A DNA stretch of 64,000 nt from Rhizobium sp. 32-5/1 (GTDB taxonomy: Bacteria > Pseudomonadota > Alphaproteobacteria > Rhizobiales > Rhizobiaceae). Each line of letters opens with the position of its first letter. Position 1 is the stretch's first letter. Shown here in pieces: positions 42,199 through 50,960 of the stretch. The notes below the pieces were generated by a model. That model searched no databases and had not been told where the DNA came from. It was given only the letters and a program-made list of their open reading frames with translations. A program made the translations under genes and the position numbers. The stretch spans positions 3,908,501 to 3,972,500 of the forward strand of contig NZ_CP120638.1 of assembly GCF_029537235.1 (NCBI RefSeq), given 5' to 3'.

Positions 42199-42785
42199 GG
42201 GCGCATTGTCCTGTCGTCTTTGCCTGGCTGAGACATGTGAGTCCGGGTGGCGGGCAGGCGCAAAGTGGTAGTCAGGGCCACTTAATTTTATCGGTCGAAA
42301 TTCGCAGCAATTTTAATCAATCCAGCCATTACCCGTAGATTTCCACGGGTTTGAAACGTCGCGCGGCAGCTTTGAATCGGCATGCGTGAATACGGAATAT
42401 TCTCTCGCAATGATTGCATTGACTGGATGCAATTCGACCATCGACAGGCTTCGGCAACAACGCTTTTCAAAGTCCCTGAAAGGTCTCCATATCCCTAGTT
42501 CTAGGAGGGGGCGGGCGCTTGTCCTTATTGTTGCCTGAAATTCAGGGTCTGAGGCAGGACATAGGCGCGTTGCGGACGAGGCGGCTCAGGCCGGCGGCGT
42601 TGCCCTTACACATGCGCAGTTTCGATTTCCCTATGGTCCTGCTCCTTGAAAATCACGGAGCCAGCGTAAAGGAATTGGTTACCATACTTTGTCATTCTTC
42701 TGATCAACCGGCATGTACGGGCAAGGGACGCCTTTCGCACCCTGCTGACATCGGACCGGCTTCGTCGGCGGCGCGTGGTGTTGCC
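42199..42785. other. Intergenic region between the GGDEF gene and the L,D-transpeptidase-like gene
   Basis: No certain gene. The frame of the downstream gene is open back to TTG 42519, and AGGAGGGGG (42505-42513) lies 5 bases before that TTG, so translation could begin there. The extra 89 codons do not resemble a known domain. Otherwise AT-rich sequence near 42280-42330 may hold promoters for the two divergent genes. Confidence 0.4.
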
Positions 42786-44018
42786 ATGAGATCGAGTAAT
42801 GCGTTTCGGGTAACCAGTATCATGGCGTCAGCGGTTCAAAAGTTCAGCCCCCTTGTCTCCGGAAACGGGGCATCCAGAGACGGGGTCTCCACGAGTGGAG
42901 CAATCCGAAGGAAATCGGCGACACGCTTCTTCTCCGGAGCCACCATCATCGGTTTTGCCGCTGCCGCTTCCGTATGGATGATCGCGACGCTGGCGGCCAT
43001 GCACGCCGCCGGCCCCTCGCTGCCCTCCGACAAGCCGGTGCGGCTCGAGGCCTCGCTTGGCCTCAACCCGCTCATCCGCGCGATTCCGCAGGAAAGGACG
43101 GTGCGGCTCACCAAGTTTTCGCGCCTGACCGTCATGCCGCGCATCAACATGGTCGCCAAGGCCGATACCGTGCCGCATAAAGCCGTCGTCGCCGTTGCGA
43201 TGGCCAAGCCCGGTGCAGTCTTTGCCGAGAAGATGCAGGCGCTGGCGACCATCATTCCGGCCCGCGACAAGGACATCATCACCGGTTCGACGCCGGTGGT
43301 TGCCTCCGCTTTGGTCGAACAGGCTTCGCTCAAGGACGAGATGCTGCCCAAGCCGTTCAATCTGGTCATGTCCGACCAAGCCGTCGAGCTTTCCGGCCTG
43401 CTGCCGGATATGGGACCGCTGCCGCTGCGGCGTCCTGCCGGTTCGCTCGATGCCGATCTCGGCAAACCAGGGGCCAAGGACACAAAACCGAAGCTTAGGG
43501 AACTCGCCTATGCCAAGCCCGGCCTGCCTGACATGGACGACGAGGATGACGAGATCATCCGCCCGGTCTTCCGTGGCAAGAAGGGCGTCGCCTATTACGA
43601 TATTTCCGCCGGCGTGGTGCACATGCCGAACGGCGAGAGGCTCGAGGCGCATTCCGGCATCGGCAAGATGCGCGACAATCCCGACTTCGTGCATGTGAAG
43701 ATGAGGGGCCCGACGCCGCCCGGCACCTACAAGGTGACAATGCGCGAGGCACTGTTTCACGGCGTCGAGGCCGTGCGTCTGACGCCCACAGACGGCGTGG
43801 CGCCGCTTGGCCGAACCGGCCTGCTTGCCCACAGCTACCTGCTGCGAAACCGTGGCGACAGCCATGGCTGCGTCGCCTTCGCCAACTATCCGAAGTTCCT
43901 GAAGGCCTTCAAGCGCGGCGAGATCAGCCACATGGTCATCGTCAAGAGCATGAAGGGCGGCTTCTCGAAACCCAACAAGACGCTGGCATCGCTGTTCGGG
44001 TCGTCCAAGGACCGATAA
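42786..44018 (+). CDS. DUF2778 protein, L,D-transpeptidase-like (Tlde1-type fold), membrane-anchored
   Basis: The C-terminal domain (about residues 260-395) has H-S-G-I-G-K-M-R-D-N, G-P-T-P-P-G-T-Y-K, and the active-site block S-H-G-C-V-A-F typical of DUF2778 and related to L,D-transpeptidases, so it probably acts on peptidoglycan in the periplasm. A membrane segment lies at about residues 55-76, followed by a long low-complexity linker. ATG 42786 is a tentative start; ATG 42822 and TTG 42519 are alternatives. It has about 410 residues. No type VI secretion genes are nearby, so a housekeeping role is more likely than a secreted toxin. Confidence 0.8.
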   Translation: MRSSNAFRVTSIMASAVQKFSPLVSGNGASRDGVSTSGAIRRKSATRFFSGATIIGFAAAASVWMIATLAAMHAAGPSLPSDKPVRLEASLGLNPLIRAIPQERTVRLTKFSRLTVMPRINMVAKADTVPHKAVVAVAMAKPGAVFAEKMQALATIIPARDKDIITGSTPVVASALVEQASLKDEMLPKPFNLVMSDQAVELSGLLPDMGPLPLRRPAGSLDADLGKPGAKDTKPKLRELAYAKPGLPDMDDEDDEIIRPVFRGKKGVAYYDISAGVVHMPNGERLEAHSGIGKMRDNPDFVHVKMRGPTPPGTYKVTMREALFHGVEAVRLTPTDGVAPLGRTGLLAHSYLLRNRGDSHGCVAFANYPKFLKAFKRGEISHMVIVKSMKGGFSKPNKTLASLFGSSKDR

Positions 44019-44049
44019 AGATTTCGGACGACATCGCTGAGCGCATTCC

Positions 44050-44088
44050 AATCCGGGACATGGCCAAGGCCGTTTCCCGGATTTTTTG
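44050..44088 (+). terminator. Intrinsic terminator after the DUF2778 gene
   Basis: AATCCGGGA (44050-44058) and TCCCGGATT (44075-44083) form a 9-bp stem, followed by a T run (44082-44087). Confidence 0.85.
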
Positions 44089-44151
44089 TGCGTCGCGCAT
44101 GGCTTCCGTCCCCGCGCGTCAAAACGCCGGGGGTTCAAAGAGCGAGATCGG

Positions 44152-44211
44152 ACGGGGCGCTGAAAGCTGCCGCGTTAGATTGTAGTAAAGTGACACCTTT
44201 CAGCGCCCCGT
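44152..44211. repeat. Perfect 15-bp inverted repeat with 30-base spacer
   Basis: ACGGGGCGCTGAAAG (44152-44166) and CTTTCAGCGCCCCGT (44197-44211) are exact inverted copies. There is no T run and no gene end close by. It may be one end of a miniature mobile element or the stem of an RNA. Confidence 0.7.
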
Positions 44212-44593
44212 TCGGCGGTTTCTGCCCGCGACTTGGGTCTCTCTGCGACGGCCGTGCCTGATGGAGAACCATCCGACCGGCCACCATGGGTGGCGCACAG
44301 CCACACCCGGCGCGCTCTTTCGGGCTTCAAGAGACAAGAGGCAGACCCTTGCCTCTCCCCGTGTCGCCGGAGGGAGACCATTTTCCGCGAACCCCGGACA
44401 AGAGGACTTCCGTCCTTCCCCCAAACCCGGCGCCGGCCCCGCCTCGCTGCCACGGCTGGCAGTGTATCCGCGGCGGGATGGGGGGATTATGGCATGCGTG
44501 GTGGGGGCGGGGATGAAAGGGGATGATTTTTTGTGGTTGGGCCCTCGGTATTGGGCCTTAACGGGGAGGGTTTTAGACTTGGAGACTCGGCCG
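44212..44593. other. Non-coding region, probable intergenic repeat element
   Basis: 382 bases without a convincing gene. Open frames run on both strands, but their translations are rich in P, R, G and S and resemble no protein. From about 44461 base composition becomes G-rich on the plus strand. The block may be a degenerate repetitive element. Confidence 0.4.
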
Positions 44594-44624
44594 TGGATCC
44601 TCGGGTCCGGCCCGAGGATGACGG
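44594..44624. repeat. Rhizobial intergenic palindrome, copy 1
   Basis: ATCCTCGGG (44597-44605), 5-base spacer, CCCGAGGAT (44611-44619), flanked by TGG and GACGG. This palindrome type is very common between genes in Rhizobiaceae. A second copy is at 46604-46634 and a degenerate one near 44716-44742. Confidence 0.8.
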
Positions 44625-44750
44625 AGGGAGGTGCGGCGAGAGGAAATGTAAAAGCCCTGCTCGCCGCGGCGGCTATGGGGGTAATTCGGCGCTTTCGGCC
44701 CGTCACCCCGAAGCCATCATCCCTGGACCTGGCCCGAGGATCGTTTATCC

Positions 44751-46472
44751 TCAGGCGGCACGGTTGCTGTTGAAGCCGGCGCTGTTGCGGATCGGAGCCT
44801 GCGCATTCGGATCGCGCGGCATCTCGCGGCGGTTTAACTGGAAGACGCCGACGAGATCGGTCAGCGTATGGGCGCCCTGGGCGAGGGCGCGGCTGATGTC
44901 GGTGGTCCGCTCGCTCATCGCCGCGTTTTCCTGCGTCATTCGGTCAAGTTCGTTGACGGCCTTGTTGATTTCGCGAAGCCCAACCGATTGTTCCTGCGCC
45001 GCGGTTGCGATCGCATCGATGTTCTTCGTGATAGACTGGACGAGTTCCTCGATGTCCTGAAGCGCGTCGCCGGTCTTGCCGACGAGACGAACGCCCTCCT
45101 GGACCTCCGTGCCGGAATTGGTGATCAGGGCCTTGATCTCCTTGGCCGCTTTGGCCGAGCGCTGGGCGAGTTCGCGGACTTCCTGGGCGACGACGGCAAA
45201 ACCCTTGCCGGCATCGCCGGCACGGGCCGCTTCCACGCCGGCATTCAAGGCGAGAAGATTGGTCTGGAAGGCGATTTCATCAATGACGCCGATGATCTGG
45301 CTGATTTCGCGCGATGCCGCCTCGATCCGCTGCATGGCAGTGACGGTTTCCTTGACCACGGTGGTCGAAGCTGCTGTCGAAAGGCGGGCAGTTTGTACGA
45401 GCTTGCGGGTCTCCTGCGTGTTTTCCGTGGACGAGCGAACGGTCGCGGTGATCTGGTCGAGGGCGGCAGAGGTTTCCTCCAGCGCTGCGGCCTGCTGCTG
45501 CGAGCGCTCGGCGAGATTTTCGGCTGCCTCGCGCATCTGCTGGCTGCTGTCGCCGAGATCGCGCGTCTGGCCAAGCACATTGACCAGGGTTTTCTGAAAC
45601 TCGGCGATCGAGGTGTTGAAATCCCGGCGCAATGTTTCGAATTCGCCGACGAAGGGCTCATCCAGCGTCATGCGGATATTGCATTGGGACAGGCGCGCCA
45701 GGGCGGCGCCGATTTCCTCGACGGCGTGCATGCGCTCCGTCACGTCGGTGGCGAATTTCACCACCTTGAAGACCTGGCCATTGTCGTCCATGACCGGATT
45801 GTAGGAGGCCTGGATGAAGACCCGCTTGCCGCCCTTGCCGATCCGCAGGAACTGGTCGGTTGCGAAGGTGCCGGCGCGCAGATCTTCCCAGAAGGCTTTG
45901 TAGGCCGGCGACTGGGCAAAACCGGCTTCGCAGAACATCGAATGGTGTTTGCCCTGGATTTCCGGCAGCGAATAACCGAGGGCGGAGAGGAAGTTTTCGT
46001 TTGCCGTCAGAATCTGGCCCTCCGGCGTGAACTCGATCACGGCCTGGGCGCGGGACAGGGCGGCGAGCTTGCCATTGTCCTCGGCACTCTTCAGCTTGGC
46101 GGCCGTAATGTCTGTCGCGAACTTGACGACCTTGTACGGTTTTCCACGGCGGAAGACCGGATTGTAGGAGGCCTCGATCCAGATTTCACGTCCACCCTTC
46201 GCGATGCGCTTGTACTGACACTGGTCGAACTCGCCTCTTGCCAGCTTTTCCCAGAATGCCTTGTAGGCCGGCGTGCTGACCTCTTCGGGCAGGACGAACA
46301 TGCTGTGGTGGCGGCCGATGATTTCGGACGCCTGATAACCCAGCGCCTTGCAGAAATTCTCGTTGGCGCTCAGGATTTTGCCGGTGAGATCAAACTCGAT
46401 GATGGCCTGCGAACGGCTCATGGCATCCAGTATTGCCTTGGTATCGAAGCCGAAATTCAGAATGCCGGTCAT
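44751..46472 (-). CDS. Soluble methyl-accepting chemotaxis protein with two PAS domains
   Basis: Cytoplasmic chemoreceptor without membrane segments. PAS 1 is at about residues 10-120 and PAS 2 at about 135-245. Both contain A-N-E-N-F (or close), G-Y, H-H-S-M-F and W-I/V-E/Q-A-S-Y-N-P-V, so they are recent duplicates. They are of the type that often binds haem or flavin. The methyl-accepting coiled coil follows with the tip E-I-A-F-Q-T-N-L-L-A-L-N-A-G-V-E near 410. No C-terminal tether motif is present. It has about 573 residues. AGAGGT precedes ATG 46472 (TTG 46475 is also possible). Intergenic palindromes lie on both sides. Confidence 0.92.
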   Translation of the reverse strand: MTGILNFGFDTKAILDAMSRSQAIIEFDLTGKILSANENFCKALGYQASEIIGRHHSMFVLPEEVSTPAYKAFWEKLARGEFDQCQYKRIAKGGREIWIEASYNPVFRRGKPYKVVKFATDITAAKLKSAEDNGKLAALSRAQAVIEFTPEGQILTANENFLSALGYSLPEIQGKHHSMFCEAGFAQSPAYKAFWEDLRAGTFATDQFLRIGKGGKRVFIQASYNPVMDDNGQVFKVVKFATDVTERMHAVEEIGAALARLSQCNIRMTLDEPFVGEFETLRRDFNTSIAEFQKTLVNVLGQTRDLGDSSQQMREAAENLAERSQQQAAALEETSAALDQITATVRSSTENTQETRKLVQTARLSTAASTTVVKETVTAMQRIEAASREISQIIGVIDEIAFQTNLLALNAGVEAARAGDAGKGFAVVAQEVRELAQRSAKAAKEIKALITNSGTEVQEGVRLVGKTGDALQDIEELVQSITKNIDAIATAAQEQSVGLREINKAVNELDRMTQENAAMSERTTDISRALAQGAHTLTDLVGVFQLNRREMPRDPNAQAPIRNSAGFNSNRAA

Positions 46473-46603
46473 CAAGATATACCTCTATAAGTGGTCTCTA
46501 ATTAGAGATTGCAACTGCACCACTCTGCAATGAATTGGTAAATCGATTGTTGACGGCGGGGTGGTGAAGATTAGGGATGTGGAGGCTTGAGAGGCCATGG
46601 CTG

Positions 46604-46634
46604 TGGATCCTCGGGTTAGGCCCGAGGATGACGA
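46604..46634. repeat. Rhizobial intergenic palindrome, copy 2
   Basis: ATCCTCGGG (46607-46615), TTAGG spacer, CCCGAGGAT (46621-46629), with TGG before and GACG after as in copy 1 and in the same orientation. It lies between the PAS chemoreceptor start and the uvrD end. Confidence 0.8.
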
Positions 46635-46659
46635 CCTTGTGGTGGATTACCCAATCAGG

Positions 46660-49133
46660 TCACACCCGCTCCACAAACCCGTCCAGCACCTTTTTCTGTC
46701 CGGCGCGGTCGAAGTCGATCGTCAGCTTGTTGCCTTCGATCGAGGCGATGTGGCCGTTGCCGAATTTGATGTGGAAGACGCGGTCGCCGATCGAAAATTT
46801 CGAGGCTTCGTCGATCTTCGATTTGGCGACGAGTTCGCCGTCGATTGTTTTGGCGCGCGGTCCGGACTCGCCGTAGCCGATGCGCTCGATCGAGACGCCG
46901 GAGCGGTTGCCCCAGTTGTCGCGGGTGGCATCGGTCTTGTTGGCCTGGGCGCGTTTCCAGCCGGGGTGGAATAGGTGTTGGCGAAGGGCTCCTGCTTGTC
47001 GAAGCGCGACTGGCCGTAGCCGCCTCTGTTATAGCCGCCATAGGACTGTTCCGGCTCGGAAACATCGCAATGGGTGACGGGCAGTTCGTCGAGGAAGCGC
47101 GAGGGCAGGGTCGATTGCCAGAGGCCGTGGATGCGGCGGTTGGAGACGAACCAGATGTGGCAGCGGCGCTTGGCGCGGGTGAGCCCGACATAGGCAAGGC
47201 GGCGTTCTTCCTCCAGCCCCGAGCGACCGCCCTCGTCCAGCGCGCGCTGGTGCGGGAACAGTCCTTCCTCCCAGCCGGGCAGGAAGACGGTTTCGAATTC
47301 CAGGCCCTTGGCCGAATGCAGCGTCATGATCGAGACGGCATCGAGATTTTCGTTGGTCTCGGTGTCCATGACCAGCGCGATATGTTCGAGAAAGCCGCGC
47401 ATGCTTTCGAACTGCTCCATCGAGCGGATCAGTTCCTTGAGGTTTTCCAGACGGCCCGGCGCCTCGGCCGACTTGTCGTTCTTCCACATGTCCGTATAGC
47501 CGGACTCTTCCAGGATGATTTCGGCGAGCTCGGTGTGCGGCGTGTTTTCAAGCAGGCCCTGCCAGCGATGGAAATTGGTGACGACGTCGAACAGGGATTT
47601 GCGGGCCTTGGCCTTCAACTCGTCGGTCTCGATCATGTCGGCGGCGGCGGCCAGCATCGGCACATCGCGGGCACGGGCATAATCATGCAGGGCGCGGATG
47701 CTCGTGTCGCCAAGGCCGCGTTTCGGCGTGTTGACGATGCGCTCGAAGGCAAGATCGTCGGCATCTTGGCAGACGAGGCGGAAATAGGCCAGCGCATCGC
47801 GGATTTCGAGGCGCTCATAAAAGCGCGGGCCGCCGATGACGCGGTAATTGAGGCCGAGCGTGACGAAGCGGTCTTCGAATTCGCGCATCTGGAACGAGGC
47901 GCGCACCAGTATCGCCATGTCGTTGAGATTGTGCTTATTCCGCTGCAGTTGCTCGATTTCCTCGCCGACGGCGCGGGCTTCCTCTTCACTGTCCCAGGCG
48001 GCATGGACCTGCACCTTCTGGTCATCCGGATCGGAGCGATCGGTGAACAGCGTCTTGCCGAGGCGGCCTTCGTTGTGGGCGATCAGATGGGCGGCGGCAC
48101 CGAGGATGTGCTCGGTCGAGCGATAGTTGCGCTCGAGCTTGATGACCTTGGCGCCCAAGAAATCCTTCTCAAAACGCAGGATGTTGTCGACTTCGGCGCC
48201 GCGCCAGCCATAGATCGACTGGTCGTCGTCGCCGACGCAGCAGACATTCTGCGGCACGCCCTTGGGGCGCTGGGCGAGCAGGCGCAGCCACATATATTGG
48301 GCGGTGTTGGTGTCCTGGTACTCGTCGACAAGAATATAGCGGAATTTCTGGTGGTATTCCTTCAGGAGGTCGGGATGCTCGCGGAACATCTTGATCGGAT
48401 GCAGCAGAAGATCGCCGAAATCGCAGGCGTTGAGCGTCTTCAGCCGGGCCTGATAGGCGGCGTAGAGCTCGCGGCCCTTGCCATTGGCGAAGGCACGGGC
48501 GTCGCCCTCAGGGATATCGGCTGGCGAAAGCCCCTTGTTTTTCCAGCCGTCGATCATCTGGGCAAACTGCTTGGCCGGCCAGCGCTTGTCGTCGATGCCT
48601 TCGGCCTGGATCAGCTGCTTGATCAGCCGCACCACGTCATCGGTGTCGAGAATGGTGAAGGCCGAGCGCAGGCCGCAGAGTTCGGCATGGCGGCGCAGGA
48701 GTTTGACGCCGATCGAGTGGAAGGTGCCCATCCAGGGCATGCCCTCGACCGCACCGCCGACGAGAACGCCGACGCGTTCCTTCATTTCGCGCGCTGCCTT
48801 GTTGGTGAAGGTGACGGCGAGGATCTGGCTGGGGAAGGCCTTGGAGGACGCGAGGATATGGGCGATGCGGGTGGTCAGCACTCGGGTTTTGCCGGTGCCG
48901 GCGCCTGCCAAAACCAGAACGGGACCATCGATGCTTTCCACCGCCTCGCGCTGCTCGGCATTCAGACCTGCGAGATAATCCGGACGGCGGCCGCCATCGC
49001 GGGCGGCCATGGCGCGCGCGGCGATGCCGAGTCCAGATGGCGCAGCCTCTGCCGGGGCCGGGTTGTTTCCGGCCGGCCGGCGCGGCGCGGGCTCCTCATC
49101 GAAGAAGGGAATATCGTCAAAACCATTGCTCAT
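46660..49133 (-). CDS. uvrD: UvrD/PcrA-type DNA helicase, broken by a -1 frameshift near the C-terminus
   Basis: SF1A 3'-5' helicase for repair and replication. Walker A A-G-A-G-T-G-K-T is near residue 77, motif II V-D-E-Y-Q-D-T-N near 265, and motif III Q-S-I-Y-G-W-R-G-A near 300; G-L-E-F and the V-G-L-T-R-A-K-R motif are also present. In the written frame the last 90 or so residues turn into S/T/R/P-rich nonsense (to 46722). One missing base at 46961-46966 explains this: with it the protein reads S-T-P-G-W-K-R-A-Q-A-N-K-T-D and ends L-D-G-F-V-E-R-V at 46660, 824 residues. That tail includes a basic linker and an SH3-like domain as in PcrA. The ATG at 49133 is preferred to TTG 49142. Confidence 0.92.
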
Positions 49134-49246
49134 GCGGCTCAATGTAGTGATTCGGAGCCGAAAGGCCAGAATTGGCGTTCCTCTTTTATTCCGTCATGCC
49201 GTCGCCAAAGGCATTGCTTGTGGAAACACGGTACGGCCATGGACAA

Positions 49247-49653
49247 TCAGCTGCGATCGGCGTCGAATGCCGCATCGACGGGCAGCTGCAGGGCCGTCGC
49301 CAACTGGTTGGTCTTGCCGGCCAGCGCGATGATCGCCAAGAGTTCGGCGTGCTGCGCATCGGTCATGCCCTTGGCCCTTGCCGCTGCCGTATGGGAGTGC
49401 ACGCAATATCCGCAGCCATTGGTGACCGACACCGCGATGTAGAGCATTTCTTTCACCAGCGGATCGAGGCTGGATGGCGTTGCCATGACGGCCTTCACTT
49501 CCGCCCAGGTTTTTCCAGCAGCGCCGGGTCGAAAGCGAGGTAGCGCCACATGTTGTTGATGAAGTCGCTCTTGCGCGTTTCGCGTATGTCATCGAACACC
49601 GCCTTGACACGGGGATCGGCTTCCGGGTCGGCGAGTGGGGCTCTGGTGCTCAC
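49247..49653 (-). CDS. Carboxymuconolactone decarboxylase/AhpD-like protein, broken by a -1 frameshift
   Basis: Small all-helical CMD-family protein. The redox motif C-G-Y-C-V-H-S-H is intact, so it may act in peroxide defence like AhpD instead of as a decarboxylase. The start (GTG 49653, with GGAG upstream) and first 50 residues are in one frame, the rest in another. One missing base in the run at 49510-49514 (A on the coding strand) restores L-L-E-K-T-W-A-E-V-K-A-V-M-A and a 135-residue protein. The partner peroxidase is not nearby. Confidence 0.88.
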
Positions 49654-49719
49654 GGCTTTACGTCTCCTGGGTGGACGCCGCACGGTGCACCGGGCACGCG
49701 CGCGGCGTCAAGTGGCCAC

Positions 49720-50544
49720 TCAGACCAAGGCGAAGACCCGTGATGGGCCGCCGGTGCCGCCACGCACCTTTGGTGCGCCGACCACGAGGGTTGCGCCGGT
49801 GGCCGGCAGGCCGTCGAGATTGGCGATCGCCTCCAGGCCCCAGCGGCCGGCCGGAAGCCAGGTGTTGTGAACCGCGAAATCGGGGGAAATTCCATGGTCG
49901 AGCGACAGGGTGTCGACGGCGATGCCCACGGCCGTAGTGTTTTCCAGCAGGAACTGCACCGCTTCGACGTGGAAGCCCGGGAAATGCATCTTGCCTTCCG
50001 CGTCTGCGTTGCGGAACTTGTCGGTGCCGAGATGGGCCGACCAGCCGGAGTTGAGCGCCACGGCCGCATTGGTGGGAATGTCGCCATTGGCGGCGATCCA
50101 GGCCTTGAGGTCGTCGGGTGTCAGCTGCGCATCGGCATTCTCCGCCGCCTTGGCTCGGATATCGATAATGGCCAGCGGCACGACGAGATTGCCGACAGGT
50201 ATCTCGGCGACCGACTGCCCGTCGGCGGTGAAATGCAGAGGAGCATCGAGATGCGTGCCCGTATGCTCGCTGAACCGGAGTTCGAACAGGTTGAAGGTGT
50301 GCTCAGCGTGATTGAACTTCTGTTCGCGGAAAAATTGCTGGTTGCCGAAGAAGGTCGGAAACTCCTCATAGAGTTCGTGGGTGAGGTCCTTGACGCTTGC
50401 CGGCGTTGCGGCAAAGGCGCTGCCGACTGCACCCGTGGTGCTGGCAATCACCGTTGCAGCGGCGCCGGTCGCCGCTGCCCTAAACAGTCCTCTTCGCGAT
50501 AGCATGTTGTTCTTGACGGATTCGATGACGCAGGCATTGCACAT
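49720..50544 (-). CDS. Tat-exported cyclase-family metal hydrolase
   Basis: Member of the cyclase/kynurenine formamidase-like family, with the metal motif H-T-G-T-H-L-D-A-P-L-H near residue 95. A twin-arginine signal S-R-R-G-L-F-R-A-A-A (about residues 14-40) predicts folded export to the periplasm, which is unusual for this family. It has 274 residues from the ATG at 50544, chosen because GAGGG lies 9 bases upstream; the frame runs on to 50655. The substrate is unknown. It is divergent from the RND efflux genes. Confidence 0.87.
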   Translation of the reverse strand: MCNACVIESVKNNMLSRRGLFRAAATGAAATVIASTTGAVGSAFAATPASVKDLTHELYEEFPTFFGNQQFFREQKFNHAEHTFNLFELRFSEHTGTHLDAPLHFTADGQSVAEIPVGNLVVPLAIIDIRAKAAENADAQLTPDDLKAWIAANGDIPTNAAVALNSGWSAHLGTDKFRNADAEGKMHFPGFHVEAVQFLLENTTAVGIAVDTLSLDHGISPDFAVHNTWLPAGRWGLEAIANLDGLPATGATLVVGAPKVRGGTGGPSRVFALV

Positions 50545-50960
50545 GGAAGCATTCCCTCTGAACATGGGTGGTGACGGTGGTGGAAGGATCGGCACTTTCA
50601 ACTGCGATGCGAGGCTACCAAGGATGTTTCCATGCGTCGAGCGGCGGCTTTCCATGCCGATGCCGGCGCGCAGAATGGATTGCCTTCAATCGGGTTGGCT
50701 GGAAAATTATCCGCACTTGTCTCATGCGTTCCAGCTTCACGAAAAACGGGCGATTGATCAAGGCATCGTGATCGGCTGTTACCCACAATTATGTTGCGCT
50801 GCACTTTGGGAAATATGCGTTGCATTACAATTGCGTAATGATGGCATTCTAGGATTGCCCGGCCTCTTGCAAAAGCGGATAGTTGCGCCAGTTGAAGCGG
50901 TCACAAGCATCGCCTGGCGGCCGCTGGCCGCGAAGACCTGTTTTTCATTTGGAGACGTGC
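50545..50960. other. Divergent promoter region between the cyclase and RND genes
   Basis: 416 bases without a gene. It should hold promoters for the cyclase (minus) and the efflux operon (plus). The only clear element is an inverted repeat near 50823-50840; the stretch 50780-50840 is AT-rich. Confidence 0.5.
50823..50840. promoter_or_regulatory. Operator-like inverted repeat upstream of the RND efflux genes
   Basis: CATTAC-AATTGC-GTAATG, a perfect 6-bp inverted repeat with a 6-base spacer, 120 bases before the adaptor gene start. Its size suits a dimeric repressor such as TetR or MarR, but no such gene is adjacent. Confidence 0.5.

Noticed and set aside
44261..44773. A 170-codon open frame on the plus strand in the repeat region
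   Set aside because: The translation is rich in P, R and G, resembles no protein, and spans intergenic palindromes; GC-rich DNA gives long chance frames.
44868..46490. A 540-codon plus-strand frame opposite the PAS chemoreceptor
   Set aside because: The opposite strand encodes an unmistakable chemoreceptor; the frame is a shadow.
46722..46960. S/T/R/P-rich C-terminal extension of the UvrD helicase as a new domain
   Set aside because: It is the out-of-frame reading of the normal UvrD/PcrA C-terminal tail after a one-base loss at 46961-46966.
46845..49442. An 865-codon plus-strand frame opposite uvrD
   Set aside because: All helicase motifs are on the minus strand; the plus frame is a composition artefact.
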